Shown piece by piece: positions 53,189 through 61,788 of a stretch of 64,000 nucleotides of DNA. Positions within the stretch are counted from its first letter, which is position 1. Every line of letters begins with the position of its first letter. Where the stretch lies: NCBI RefSeq assembly GCF_025195085.2, contig NZ_JANAVY020000005.1, forward strand, positions 101,332-165,331, given 5' to 3'. The DNA is from Vibrio intestinalis. GTDB lineage: Bacteria; Pseudomonadota; Gammaproteobacteria; Enterobacterales; Vibrionaceae. The position numbers and the translations under genes were made by a program. Below the pieces are notes generated by a model, which worked only from the letters and a program-made list of their open reading frames with translations, had not been told where the DNA came from and did not search any database.

Positions 53189-53575
53189 ATGAATATTGGT
53201 CAAGTTGCCCAATTGACTGGGCTATCGAGTAAGTCGATTCGTCTATACGAAGATAAAGGCATTATCACGCCGCCATTACGTAGCGCTTCTGGCTACCGAG
53301 AATATGGCTCACAACACTTACAAGAACTAAACCTTGTCTCGCGTGCCAAAAGCGCAGGATTTTCCCTTGCTGAGTGCAAAGAGTTCGTCGAGTTAGCGCA
53401 TAACCCACAGAGAAAAAGCAGTGAAGTAAAAGCCAAAGCGCAGGAAAAACTCAAAGAAGTGGAAATGAAAATCCACCAACTTCAAGAGATAGAAAAACAG
53501 CTAAAACAATGGGTATCATCGTGCCCCGGGAATGGCGACAGTCAATGCCCTATCATTGACGACTTAACCAAATAA
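53189..53575 (+). CDS. cueR: CueR-type MerR family copper(I) regulator
   Basis: 128 residues. N-terminal MerR helix-turn-helix (MNIGQVAQLTGLSSKSIRLY), a dimer coiled coil (about 75-108) and the metal loop with Cys112 and Cys120 (SCPGNGDSQCP), the spacing seen in E. coli CueR. Ser77, which marks sensors of monovalent metals, is present. It should activate a copper efflux gene; none lies here, so its target is elsewhere. Terminated by the hairpin at 53584. Confidence 0.9.
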   Translation: MNIGQVAQLTGLSSKSIRLYEDKGIITPPLRSASGYREYGSQHLQELNLVSRAKSAGFSLAECKEFVELAHNPQRKSSEVKAKAQEKLKEVEMKIHQLQEIEKQLKQWVSSCPGNGDSQCPIIDDLTK

Positions 53576-53583
53576 CCAAACAA

Positions 53584-53611
53584 AAAAGGCTTCCCCATAG
53601 GGAAGCCTTTT
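53584..53611. terminator. Bidirectional terminator
   Basis: AAAAGGCTTCCC, loop CATA, GGGAAGCCTTTT: 12-bp perfect stem between convergent cueR and the ABC ATPase gene. Confidence 0.92.
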
Positions 53612-53628
53612 AGCATCTGCGATGCAAA

Positions 53629-54384
53629 TCAGTAGTAAGTACACATGCGCTTGCCATCTTGCTCAATAATATTGAATGGCGTTTCATAGATACTTTCTAA
53701 CACGCCCGCTTGAATCACTTCTGCAACCGTACCTTGAGCAACCACCTCGCCTTTCTTCAAGGCGATGATCTTGTCAGAGTAACAAGCAGCAAAGTTAATG
53801 TCGTGAATCACGACAACTACTGCTTTATCCATCTCACGCGCTAAGCGGCCGATGTTACGCATGATTTGTAGCGAGTGTTTGATATCAAGGTTGTTGAGCG
53901 GCTCATCCAAGAAGACGTAGTCAGTATCTTGGGCTATCACCATGGCGATAAATGCCAACTGCCTTTGTCCACCACTAAGCTCATCAAGGTATTTGTGTTG
54001 AATATCTGCAAGGTCTAAATACTCAATCGCTTGTTCGATCACTTTATGATCTTCCGCAGTCAGCTTGCCTTGGCTGTATGGGAAACGGCCAAACGCAATC
54101 ATCTCACGCACAGTAAAACGCATCGTAATGTTGTTTGCTTGGCGCAGTACCGCAAGGCGTTTGGCTAGCTCTTTGGTATCCCAATCCGCGAGTTCTTTGC
54201 AATCGATGTAGACTTCACCTTGGTCTTTTTCTACCAAACGGCTAGCCATCGATAGCAATGTACTTTTACCCGCACCGTTTGGGCCAATGATTGCGGTCAC
54301 TTTCCCTTTTTCAAACTCAGCGCTGGCATCATTCACTACTGCCGTCTTGCCGAATAATTTAGTTAGGCTTTGTAATTTAATCAT
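53629..54384 (-). CDS. vctC: Iron-siderophore ABC transporter, ATP-binding protein
   Basis: 251 residues, FepC-type ATPase: Walker A AIIGPNGAGKSTLLSMA, Q-loop LRQANNITMRFTVREMI, signature LDELSGGQRQLAFIAM, Walker B DYVFLDEPLNNLD and the switch His (VVVIHDINFA). It powers uptake of a siderophore through the two permeases upstream. The start is the ATG at 54384 (MIKLQSLTKLFG). The name follows V. cholerae vctPDGC by order and family and is an inference. Confidence 0.88.
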   Translation of the reverse strand: MIKLQSLTKLFGKTAVVNDASAEFEKGKVTAIIGPNGAGKSTLLSMASRLVEKDQGEVYIDCKELADWDTKELAKRLAVLRQANNITMRFTVREMIAFGRFPYSQGKLTAEDHKVIEQAIEYLDLADIQHKYLDELSGGQRQLAFIAMVIAQDTDYVFLDEPLNNLDIKHSLQIMRNIGRLAREMDKAVVVVIHDINFAACYSDKIIALKKGEVVAQGTVAEVIQAGVLESIYETPFNIIEQDGKRMCTYY

Positions 54385-54391
54385 AATGACC

Positions 54392-55342
54392 CTAAACGAT
54401 TTTGTTGCGTAGCAGCATCGACAAGAAGTAGATACCACCAATAAAGTTAATCACGACACTCAACGTGGTTGAGAATCCAAACACATTTTCTACAACCCAT
54501 TGGCCACTCAGTAACGAAGCGACAGAGAGCAATGACACACCCAGCAATAACACTCGGTGTTGATAAGATTTGAGCATTTCACGGGCTAAGTTGGTTACCA
54601 ACAAACCAAAGAACATGATTGGCCCAATCAAAGCGGTTGATATGGCAATCAAACATGCGGATAGAATCAATACTTGCAAGGTAACGCGCTTAACATCAAT
54701 CCCTAAGCTGGTTGCGTTGTCTTTGTCTAACCAAAACACATCCAGCACGCGGTTCAACCTGAACAGCAGTAAGCTGATAATCGCCAGTAATGGCGTACAC
54801 AGATAAACCAACTCGACTTTGATGTTGTTGAAACTGGCAAACAAGTTTGATTGCAGCGCAGCAAAATCATTTGGGTCCATCAACATAGTCAAAAATGACG
54901 AAACGCTGCCAAATAGCTGGCCTAAGATGACACCTAACAGCAGCAATGCCATTAGGTTTTTCTGTTTGCTACCAAAGTAAAAACTGAACAGCAACACCGA
55001 GAAACCGAGCATCACACTGACCGACAATGAGAAGTTTACGTAGTCATTAAGCACGTACGAGCTCATGCTGCCAAATGCCACGACCACCACAACCTGAGTA
55101 AACATGTAAAGGGAATCAAAACCCATGATGCTTGGCGTTAAAATGCGATTGTTAGTGATGGTTTGAAATGCCAATGCAGATTGACCAATCGCAATGCCCG
55201 CCAGAATCATCGCCATCACTTTCGGTACGCGGCGAGATAAGAAGTATTGGTAGTTATCGGCATTAAGACCTAGGCCAATAAATAAGCCCGCAAACACCAA
55301 AGCAACCACCGCTAGTAGCACTAATTTAGTTCTATCCTGCAT
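54392..55342 (-). CDS. vctG: Iron-siderophore ABC transporter permease (second)
   Basis: 316 residues, FecCD-type permease with about nine or ten helices: KVMAMILAGIAIGQSALAFQ at the N-terminus, LLLLGVILGQLFGSVSS, LIGPIMFFGLLVTNLAREML. GAGG precedes the ATG, and it overlaps the first permease gene by 11 bases, so the two are coupled. The ATPase gene begins 7 bases later. Confidence 0.86.
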   Translation of the reverse strand: MQDRTKLVLLAVVALVFAGLFIGLGLNADNYQYFLSRRVPKVMAMILAGIAIGQSALAFQTITNNRILTPSIMGFDSLYMFTQVVVVVAFGSMSSYVLNDYVNFSLSVSVMLGFSVLLFSFYFGSKQKNLMALLLLGVILGQLFGSVSSFLTMLMDPNDFAALQSNLFASFNNIKVELVYLCTPLLAIISLLLFRLNRVLDVFWLDKDNATSLGIDVKRVTLQVLILSACLIAISTALIGPIMFFGLLVTNLAREMLKSYQHRVLLLGVSLLSVASLLSGQWVVENVFGFSTTLSVVINFIGGIYFLSMLLRNKIV

Positions 55343-56267
55343 TCTTTTGACCTCGCAGAATAAAGAAGATGAAGATACCGCCACCAAGCATGCTAATGAT
55401 CATCGAAATTGGAATCTCATAAGGGAAGATGATCGTGCGTCCAACCAAGTCACAGCACAGTACAATCAGTGCACCTAGTACCGCGGTTAAAGGGATGTTC
55501 TTACGCAAGTTATCACCATAAAACTTGCTGACTAAGTTCGGCACAATAAGGCCAAGGAAAGGCAGTTGACCAACAATCATCACCACACTAGCTGACATAA
55601 TCGACACTAAGGTCACGCCCAGTACGATCACTTGGCGATAATTCAGGCCAAGGTTGGTCGCAAAATCTTTACCGAGGCCGACCGCTGAGATACGAGTAGC
55701 GAACAAGTAGCCAATAATGGCAATCGGAATCGCGATGTAAAGCAGTTCGTAGTCACCTTGCAGTAGGTTGGCAAAGTTCGCCACCGCCCAACCAGACATG
55801 TTCTGCAACGCGTCGTATTTATAGGCAATAAAGGTCGCAAGTGAGTCAACAACGTTACCGAAAATGATGCCGATCAGCGGGACAAAAATGGCATTCTTAA
55901 ATTGGATGCGATTAATGAACTGCACAAACATCAATGTGCCCAACATTGAAATAAGGAAAATCAACCAAATCTGTTGGCCACCGAAGAAAACGAGGCTAAG
56001 CACATAGCCAAGCATGGCGCATTCGATTGTACCGGAAGTAGAAGGCGCGGCGAATCGGTTTTGACTGATTTGCTGCATGATAAGACCTGCAATACTCAGG
56101 CCTGCACCCGCAAGCAATACTGCGACTAAGCGAGGGATACGACTGGTAAATAGCAGGTTCCAACTGCTTGCTTCACCAGCGATTAACGCACCAAGGCTTA
56201 GATCCCCTACCCCTACAAATAGGGATGCAAAACTAAGCACGATTAATAATGGCAATAGCTTTTTCAA
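55332..56267 (-). CDS. vctD: Iron-siderophore ABC transporter permease (first)
   Basis: 311 residues, FecCD-type: SRIPRLVAVLLAGAGLSIAG, FVPLIGIIFGNVVDSLATF, VGQLPFLGLIVPNLVSKFYG. It pairs with the second permease to form the channel. A terminator-like hairpin separates it from the binding-protein gene, 69 bases upstream, so its level may be lower. Confidence 0.86.
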   Translation of the reverse strand: MKKLLPLLIVLSFASLFVGVGDLSLGALIAGEASSWNLLFTSRIPRLVAVLLAGAGLSIAGLIMQQISQNRFAAPSTSGTIECAMLGYVLSLVFFGGQQIWLIFLISMLGTLMFVQFINRIQFKNAIFVPLIGIIFGNVVDSLATFIAYKYDALQNMSGWAVANFANLLQGDYELLYIAIPIAIIGYLFATRISAVGLGKDFATNLGLNYRQVIVLGVTLVSIMSASVVMIVGQLPFLGLIVPNLVSKFYGDNLRKNIPLTAVLGALIVLCCDLVGRTIIFPYEIPISMIISMLGGGIFIFFILRGQKNAG

Positions 56268-56289
56268 AATTTGCCTCTAACGCTAAAAA

Positions 56290-56315
56290 GCCCAAGCAAA
56301 CAAGTTTGCTTGGGC
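56290..56315 (-). terminator. Attenuating terminator between binding-protein and permease genes
   Basis: GCCCAAGCAAAC, loop AA, GTTTGCTTGGGC: 12-bp perfect stem; on the minus strand it is followed by TTTTTAG. It lies inside the operon, so partial read-through to the permeases is likely. Confidence 0.85.
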
Positions 56316-56336
56316 GACTTTCACTATCTTGTTGTT

Positions 56337-57242
56337 TTATAGGTCGATTGAAGATTGAACATCTTTAATCATTTGTTCTGTTGCTTGAATGCCAGATGCG
56401 GCCAAGTACCAAGCGTTGATGTCTAGATAAGCCATGTGCTTGTTCTTGTATGCATCTGTCGCTTTGACTAATTCGTTTTCAAAATCACGTTTCGTGGTGC
56501 TTGTACCTTTGTTGATCAGCATGTCTTTATCAACAATCAGCAAAGTTTGTGGATTTGATTCACGAATAAACTCGTAAGAGACCAAATCACCATGGCGACT
56601 CGCTTTGATGCCCTTCACTGTTTCAGTAAAGCCGAAATCACGGTAAATAGCAGAGAAACGAGAATCCGCACCAAACGCAGTAATGTTGCCACCAGCACTC
56701 ATTACAGTCAGTGCGTTTACATCGTTGTTTTGGTTGTAATCACGAATCGCTTTGAATTGGCTATCCACTTGTGCAATTTTCTTCTCAACAAATTCTTGTT
56801 TACCGAAAATCTCACCTAGGTTGCGCCATTGCTGCTGGGTACTCTGCCAGTAGCCTTGCTCATCATTTGGCGCAAACACTACCGTCGGTGCAATTTTACT
56901 TAGCTCTTCGAACTGACTCGCTGCACGCGAACCAATAACGATAAGATCTGGTTTTTGGGTATAAATAGTCTCAAAGTTAGGCTCAGAAACGCTGCCCGCT
57001 GAGATAAAGTCACCGCTACGGTACTTAGCGAGGTAGTCAGGGAACATGCTAACACTTGATAGCGCGACAGGTTCTACACCCAGTGTAACAACCGCGTCTA
57101 ATGCACCCACACCAATCACGACAACGCGTTCAGGGTTCGCTTCTAGCTTAGTGGTTCCTTGAACGTGGGTCACTTCGACCATTTCTGCATTGGCACCAAA
57201 CGCTACTAACCCTGTAAGCAGTGCTAACGTTGAAACTTTCAT
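56337..57242 (-). CDS. vctP: Iron-siderophore ABC transporter, periplasmic binding protein
   Basis: 301 residues with a signal peptide (MKVSTLALLTGLVAFGANA) and a class III binding-protein fold: PERVVVIGVGALDAVVTLGV, KPDLIVIGSRAASQFEELSK, IAPTVVFAPNDEQGYWQST. Homologues of the VctP/FatB/CeuE group bind ferric catecholates or related siderophores. GGAG lies 6 bases before the ATG. A Fur-like box lies just upstream. A short in-frame extension to 57260 is not preferred. Confidence 0.88.
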   Translation of the reverse strand: MKVSTLALLTGLVAFGANAEMVEVTHVQGTTKLEANPERVVVIGVGALDAVVTLGVEPVALSSVSMFPDYLAKYRSGDFISAGSVSEPNFETIYTQKPDLIVIGSRAASQFEELSKIAPTVVFAPNDEQGYWQSTQQQWRNLGEIFGKQEFVEKKIAQVDSQFKAIRDYNQNNDVNALTVMSAGGNITAFGADSRFSAIYRDFGFTETVKGIKASRHGDLVSYEFIRESNPQTLLIVDKDMLINKGTSTTKRDFENELVKATDAYKNKHMAYLDINAWYLAASGIQATEQMIKDVQSSIDL

Positions 57243-57261
57243 ACTTAACTCCATAATCATT

Positions 57262-57280
57262 AATGCAATGCATTATCATT
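57262..57280. promoter_or_regulatory. Fur-like box upstream of the binding-protein gene
   Basis: On the minus strand TGATAAT-G-CATTGCA, within AAATGATAATGCATTGCA, matches the 7-1-7 Fur pattern well in the first half. It lies about 25 bases before the ATG, as expected for iron repression. Confidence 0.55.
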
Positions 57281-57349
57281 TAGATTTGTATCAAAGTCAT
57301 CTCAGATTTACGTTTTTTACAAAAACCACAATAGTGACAAGGCAATAAA

Positions 57350-57370
57350 AAAGGAGGCTTAGCCTCCTTT
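57350..57370 (-). terminator. Terminator after the S4-domain gene
   Basis: AAAGGAGGC, loop TTA, GCCTCCTTT; on the minus strand six T follow. It lies 24 bases after the gene. Confidence 0.9.
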
Positions 57371-57394
57371 ATAAATAATTGAATCAGATGTGCT

Positions 57395-57880
57395 TTAGAA
57401 GAAATCGATCGACGAGCGACCATTGCTTGAGCGCGCAGGTTTGTCTTCTTTAGGTTTATCTACAGACTTGGTTGCAGCAGATTTAGCTTTCGATAGGCTC
57501 GGCTTATTTGCCTTTTTGCCTTTGCTCGGCTTGTCTTTACGGCTTTTAGCTGGCGCTTTCTCCGCTTTTACTTCTCGCGGAGCTTTTGGCTCTGGTTCGG
57601 TAACCGGAGCATCACACACTACCACGTAGTACTCCTGGTTAAACTCAAAGAAATCGCCATCATACATCTTACGACGCTTGCGGGTTTCTAACTCACCGTT
57701 CACAGCCACGTAGCCTTCGGCAATCAAATGCTTTGCTTCACCGCCGCCGCCAACCAAGTTTGCTATTTTGAAGACTTTGTACAACTCAATAGGATGTGAT
57801 GATACGTCGATACCTATCGCTTCAATCTCTATTTCTTCTTCTTGATCTTGCCAATCAGCATCACCTTGATACTCGCTCAT
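57395..57880 (-). CDS. S4-domain RNA-binding protein (YbcJ-like) with basic tail
   Basis: 161 residues. After a short acidic start comes an S4-like domain of the YbcJ type (IELYKVFKIANLVGGGGEAK, LIAEGYVAVNGELETRKRRK), which binds structured RNA. From about 100 on, the sequence is a Lys/Pro/Ala/Ser-rich disordered tail (KAPAKSRKDKPSKGKKANK) not found in the 70-residue E. coli protein. AGAGG lies 8 bases before the ATG. Function unknown; the tail may enhance RNA binding. Confidence 0.82.
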   Translation of the reverse strand: MSEYQGDADWQDQEEEIEIEAIGIDVSSHPIELYKVFKIANLVGGGGEAKHLIAEGYVAVNGELETRKRRKMYDGDFFEFNQEYYVVVCDAPVTEPEPKAPREVKAEKAPAKSRKDKPSKGKKANKPSLSKAKSAATKSVDKPKEDKPARSSNGRSSIDFF

Positions 57881-58429
57881 CACATCACCTCTTTATCAAA
57901 ACCTGAAGTCTAGCCTCTAACCCCAGATTTTAACAAGCAATTTCAGCTCTAGCCCTTATAAACCCACGCAAACGCTTGCTTTTACGTAACGCAATTTGAT
58001 CGCTAAAATGCCGCCCTTATCTATAAAATCACTAAAGAACACGCATAAAAAGTCGATATATTGATAGATTGATAAATAAGCGCGTATCTACAATGGTTAC
58101 GCTTCCACCAGTTTGGTGATGAAACGTTAACCAAAACAGTCAGTTATGCCATTAGATTCATTTGAATTTTTATGACTGACTACACAAATCTAAATGGATT
58201 AATTTTATTTAGACTAAAAAACCACCATACAGTATCGCGCGACGATGTTTATGGTCACGATGTGAATTCGGCGGTAGTCGGTAATTAAATATTCATGTAC
58301 AAACGCTACTATGCTGCTGCCCGTAGTTAGGCTTGAAGTAGTCCCATTAACAAATTGATTAGGTCGTAGAAATCAATGGCTAAGCCACAACCATATCGCC
58401 AAATGTCATTAGTATCGTCGGAGGCTCAG
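57881..58429. other. Intergenic region upstream of the EAL gene
   Basis: 549 bases between divergent genes. It should hold promoters for the S4-domain and EAL genes. I see no gene, riboswitch or strong hairpin. A possible N-terminal extension of the EAL protein from 58376 lacks a ribosome site. Confidence 0.4.
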
Positions 58430-60130
58430 ATGATCAACAGCACTTTTTCGCCGCTGATCTCCATTGCCGAACTCGATATGTTGATGGGCCATCATTTCAT
58501 GCACATGTTCGATGTGATGAATGACGGCCTGTTTTACATGACAGACACCGACAATGTTATCTTCTACAACCCTTCTTTTTATCAGCAATTTGGTATTGCT
58601 GATGGGCAAATCCTATTCAGTAAATGGCTCGATCTTATCCACCCTTTTGATCGCCAAGTATTACTTGAAAAAGTTGAAAACCATTTAGATACCAGCAACG
58701 AAAAGCAAGTTACGCAATATCGAGTGCGTAAAACCAATGGCCAGTATGTGTGGATTGAAGGTTCTGGCATCACCAAAACCATCAATGGCCAAACATTCAT
58801 TATTGGCTGTCATCGCGATATTTCTGACGCCAAGCTCATGGAAACCTATGTCCATCAAGCAGCATTTCGTGATAACGCCTCTGGTTTATCTAATAGTCAT
58901 AAACTGTCGGTTGACCTGTCTGGCCTAAGCCTGCAAGCCAACGAGCAGTACTCACTGATTTATATCCATCTCGAAGATATTCGCTCATACCAATCGCTGC
59001 ACGGCCCGCATATTTTACGCGATTTGATGTCTCATCTGCTTTCATCGCTGAACACCTTTCCGGATGAATTTGTCGATATCTATCGCGTGCAATCGGATGA
59101 CTTCGCCATCTTAGTCAAAGGCCAATACAACGAAGATGAGATAAACAACCTTGGCGAACGGATCTTAAGTTCTTATCGTCAATCCATCGAAATGAATGGC
59201 TACCTTTTTGGCACCGACATCAGTATTGGTATCGTGCCAAATTTTGATCGCGCCCTACCGCCGGAAGAGATCATTAAGATTGCGGCGAGAACCGGCCAAT
59301 TTGCCCGCGCAAAGCATGAAAACTATCTAGGGATCTACAACGCCGCGACCAAGAAAAAGGTCGACCGCCACTTTCATATTGAACGAGAACTGGCGCAAGC
59401 GATCAAAAACAACATTCTTAGCGTACGTTTTCAGCCCATCATCAACGCCAAAGACAACACCATTGCCAGTTTTGAAGCATTGGTTCGTTGGAATGATGCA
59501 ACACTAGGGCAAATCTACCCCGATGAGTTCATCGCTGTGGCTGAGAAAAATGGCCTGATCGTCGACCTTGGATATCTGGTGGTAAATAAAGCATGTCAAT
59601 TCATCAAGCAGTATCAGTTAGCCCATAACAGTAAAGTTCGGGTCAACATTAACGTGTCGGTATTGCAGCTACTCAATAATCAGTTCCCTGACAGGGTGAA
59701 GATGATGATTGATGAATACCAAATCGACTCAGATCGCATCGTACTAGAATTGACGGAAACCATCATTCTCGACGGAAACAAGAGTGCAGAGTCGCAGCTT
59801 TGCCGCCTTAACGAATACGGGTTTAGATTATCACTGGATGATTTCGGTGCGGGCTACAGCTCACTCAACAGCTTCTTTGAACTGCCTTTTAAACAAATCA
59901 AAGTCGATAAGATGCTCGCTTGGCGCGCATTAGAAAACCCTGCAACCTTTGAGTACCTAAGCTTCATTACTCGTTTGTGCTCAGACAATAATGTAGATGT
60001 GGTCATTGAAGGCATTGAAAACGCAGATATGCAGCGTAAGTTCACTAAGATGGGTGTGCATTACTTACAAGGCTTTTGGTTTGCCAAACCGCTATGCCTT
60101 GCCAGTGCTAGCCAAGTAACATTAGTTTAG
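58430..60130 (+). CDS. PAS/degenerate GGDEF/EAL c-di-GMP phosphodiesterase
   Basis: 566 residues. PAS domain first (about 20-145: FDVMNDGLFYMTDTDNVIFY, RKTNGQYVWIEGSG, IIGCHRDISDAK), then a GGDEF-type domain in which the signature is replaced by VQSDDFAIL, so cyclase activity is not expected, then an EAL domain from about 320. EAL residues are intact: FEALVRW, ELTETIILDG, LSLDDFGAGYSSL, IKVDKML, VIEGIEN and LQGFWFAKP. It should hydrolyse cyclic di-GMP. GGAGG lies 6 bases before the ATG at 58430. Confidence 0.9.
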   Translation: MINSTFSPLISIAELDMLMGHHFMHMFDVMNDGLFYMTDTDNVIFYNPSFYQQFGIADGQILFSKWLDLIHPFDRQVLLEKVENHLDTSNEKQVTQYRVRKTNGQYVWIEGSGITKTINGQTFIIGCHRDISDAKLMETYVHQAAFRDNASGLSNSHKLSVDLSGLSLQANEQYSLIYIHLEDIRSYQSLHGPHILRDLMSHLLSSLNTFPDEFVDIYRVQSDDFAILVKGQYNEDEINNLGERILSSYRQSIEMNGYLFGTDISIGIVPNFDRALPPEEIIKIAARTGQFARAKHENYLGIYNAATKKKVDRHFHIERELAQAIKNNILSVRFQPIINAKDNTIASFEALVRWNDATLGQIYPDEFIAVAEKNGLIVDLGYLVVNKACQFIKQYQLAHNSKVRVNINVSVLQLLNNQFPDRVKMMIDEYQIDSDRIVLELTETIILDGNKSAESQLCRLNEYGFRLSLDDFGAGYSSLNSFFELPFKQIKVDKMLAWRALENPATFEYLSFITRLCSDNNVDVVIEGIENADMQRKFTKMGVHYLQGFWFAKPLCLASASQVTLV

Positions 60131-60141
60131 ACAATGATTTA

Positions 60142-60172
60142 AGTGAGTAATGTAAACGATACATTACTCACT
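60142..60172. terminator. Inverted repeat between convergent EAL and yejF genes
   Basis: AGTGAGTAATGTA, loop AACGA, TACATTACTCACT: 13-bp perfect stem. It lacks a T run on the plus strand but lies where both transcripts should end. Confidence 0.7.
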
Positions 60173-60199
60173 CCAAGCCTTGCTGAATAAAGAACTCAG

Positions 60200-61786
60200 T
60201 TAAGAGAGCGCCACTAGCTCTTGAGTATAAGATTGTTGAGGCTGCTCAAATAGTCGCTGAGTCTCCCCTTGCTCGATAATCTCGCCTTGTTTCATCACTA
60301 TCGTGTAATGACATAAAGACTTCACCACGTTCAAGTCGTGACTAATAAACAGGTAGGTCAGCTGGTATTTTTGCTGCAAGGATTTGAGCAAATCAAGGAT
60401 CTGCGCCTGTACGGTTCTATCGAGTGAAGAGGTCGGTTCATCGAGCAATATAAACTCTGGTTTTAGTACCAACGCTCTCGCAATGGCAATGCGCTGACGC
60501 TGCCCACCTGAGAACTCATTCGGGTAACGAAAGCGTGTTTGCGGATCTAAATCCACCTCTTTCATTGCTTCGACAATCACATCATCAATCTGCTGTTCTG
60601 ACATCTCGGTGTGAACATGCAAGCCTTCACCAATCACTTGTGCAACCGACATTCTTGGATTGAGCGCGGAGAATGGGTCTTGAAACACCACCTGCATCTT
60701 ACTGCGATAAGGCAGCATAGCTTTACGGTCTAAACCCTGAATTTGATTGCCTTGGTAGCTGATCGAACCTTCCGAATTAACCAAACGTAAGATAGCCATG
60801 CCGGTCGTTGATTTACCTGAGCCACTTTCACCCACTAACCCAATTGAATGGCCTTGGCGTAAATCAAAGCCCATATCAGTGACCGCTTTGATGTGTGAGA
60901 TAACGCGTTTAAACAATCCGCCTGTAATCGGAAACCAAACTCGCAATTGTTCAACCGATAGCAATGTCGGCGCATTGTCACTCACCGCCACTGGTAAACC
61001 TTTAGGATCAGAGTTAATCAGCTTTTGTGTATAGGCATGCTCTGGTGCGGTAAACACTTGCTGGCATTCGCCAACCTCAACCAACTCACCACTTTGCATG
61101 ACCGCGACTCTATCGGCAATTTTACGGACGATGCTCAAATCATGGGTAATGAACAGCATCGCCATACCAAGCTCTTGCTGTAATGCTTTGAGTAAATCGA
61201 GTATTTGCGCTTGTACCGATACATCAAGCGCTGTGGTCGGCTCATCCGCGATCAGTAGTTCTGGTTCATTGATAAGTGCCATCGCAATCATCACGCGCTG
61301 CCTTTCCCCGCCAGAAAGCTCATGAGGGTAAGCAGAAATTTTTGATGCTGCGTTGCGAATGCCCACTTTTTCAAGCCATTCAAGCGCCAATTGTTCCGCT
61401 TTGTTTTGTCTTAACCCACGGTGTATCGCTAGTGTTTCGACCAGCTGTTTACCCACTTTATGCAGCGGATTGAGCGAGACCATAGGTTCTTGGAAAATCA
61501 TCCCAATTCGACCACCGCGAATACCGCGCAATTGACGTTCCGAGCAGCTCAACATATCAGTACCATCAAAGGTAATTTGACCGTTTAGATAGTGAGAAGA
61601 ACCTTTAGGGAGTAATTTGAGGATGGCATTAGCGGTGACAGATTTACCTGAACCACTCTCTCCCACTAAAGCTAAGGTTTCCCCTTTGTTAATCTCTAAC
61701 GAAACCTGATGGGTAACGGCATCGATTTTCCCTGCTCGACCAAAACCAACCGATAAATCTTTTACTGTAAGGATAGTTTCAGTCAT
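60200..61786 (-). CDS. yejF: Peptide ABC transporter ATPase YejF (two fused ABC domains)
   Basis: 528 residues with two ATPase domains in tandem. First: LVGESGSGKSVTANAIL (Walker A), YPHELSGGERQRVMIAMALI, LLIADEPTTALDVSVQA. Second: LVGESGSGKSTTGMAIL, YPNEFSGGQRQRIAIARALV, ILLDEPTSSLDRTVQA. This is the YejF layout, which powers uptake of peptides and of microcin C-type compounds. It follows yejE after 2 bases. Confidence 0.95.
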   Translation of the reverse strand: MTETILTVKDLSVGFGRAGKIDAVTHQVSLEINKGETLALVGESGSGKSVTANAILKLLPKGSSHYLNGQITFDGTDMLSCSERQLRGIRGGRIGMIFQEPMVSLNPLHKVGKQLVETLAIHRGLRQNKAEQLALEWLEKVGIRNAASKISAYPHELSGGERQRVMIAMALINEPELLIADEPTTALDVSVQAQILDLLKALQQELGMAMLFITHDLSIVRKIADRVAVMQSGELVEVGECQQVFTAPEHAYTQKLINSDPKGLPVAVSDNAPTLLSVEQLRVWFPITGGLFKRVISHIKAVTDMGFDLRQGHSIGLVGESGSGKSTTGMAILRLVNSEGSISYQGNQIQGLDRKAMLPYRSKMQVVFQDPFSALNPRMSVAQVIGEGLHVHTEMSEQQIDDVIVEAMKEVDLDPQTRFRYPNEFSGGQRQRIAIARALVLKPEFILLDEPTSSLDRTVQAQILDLLKSLQQKYQLTYLFISHDLNVVKSLCHYTIVMKQGEIIEQGETQRLFEQPQQSYTQELVALS

Positions 61787-61788
61787 GG

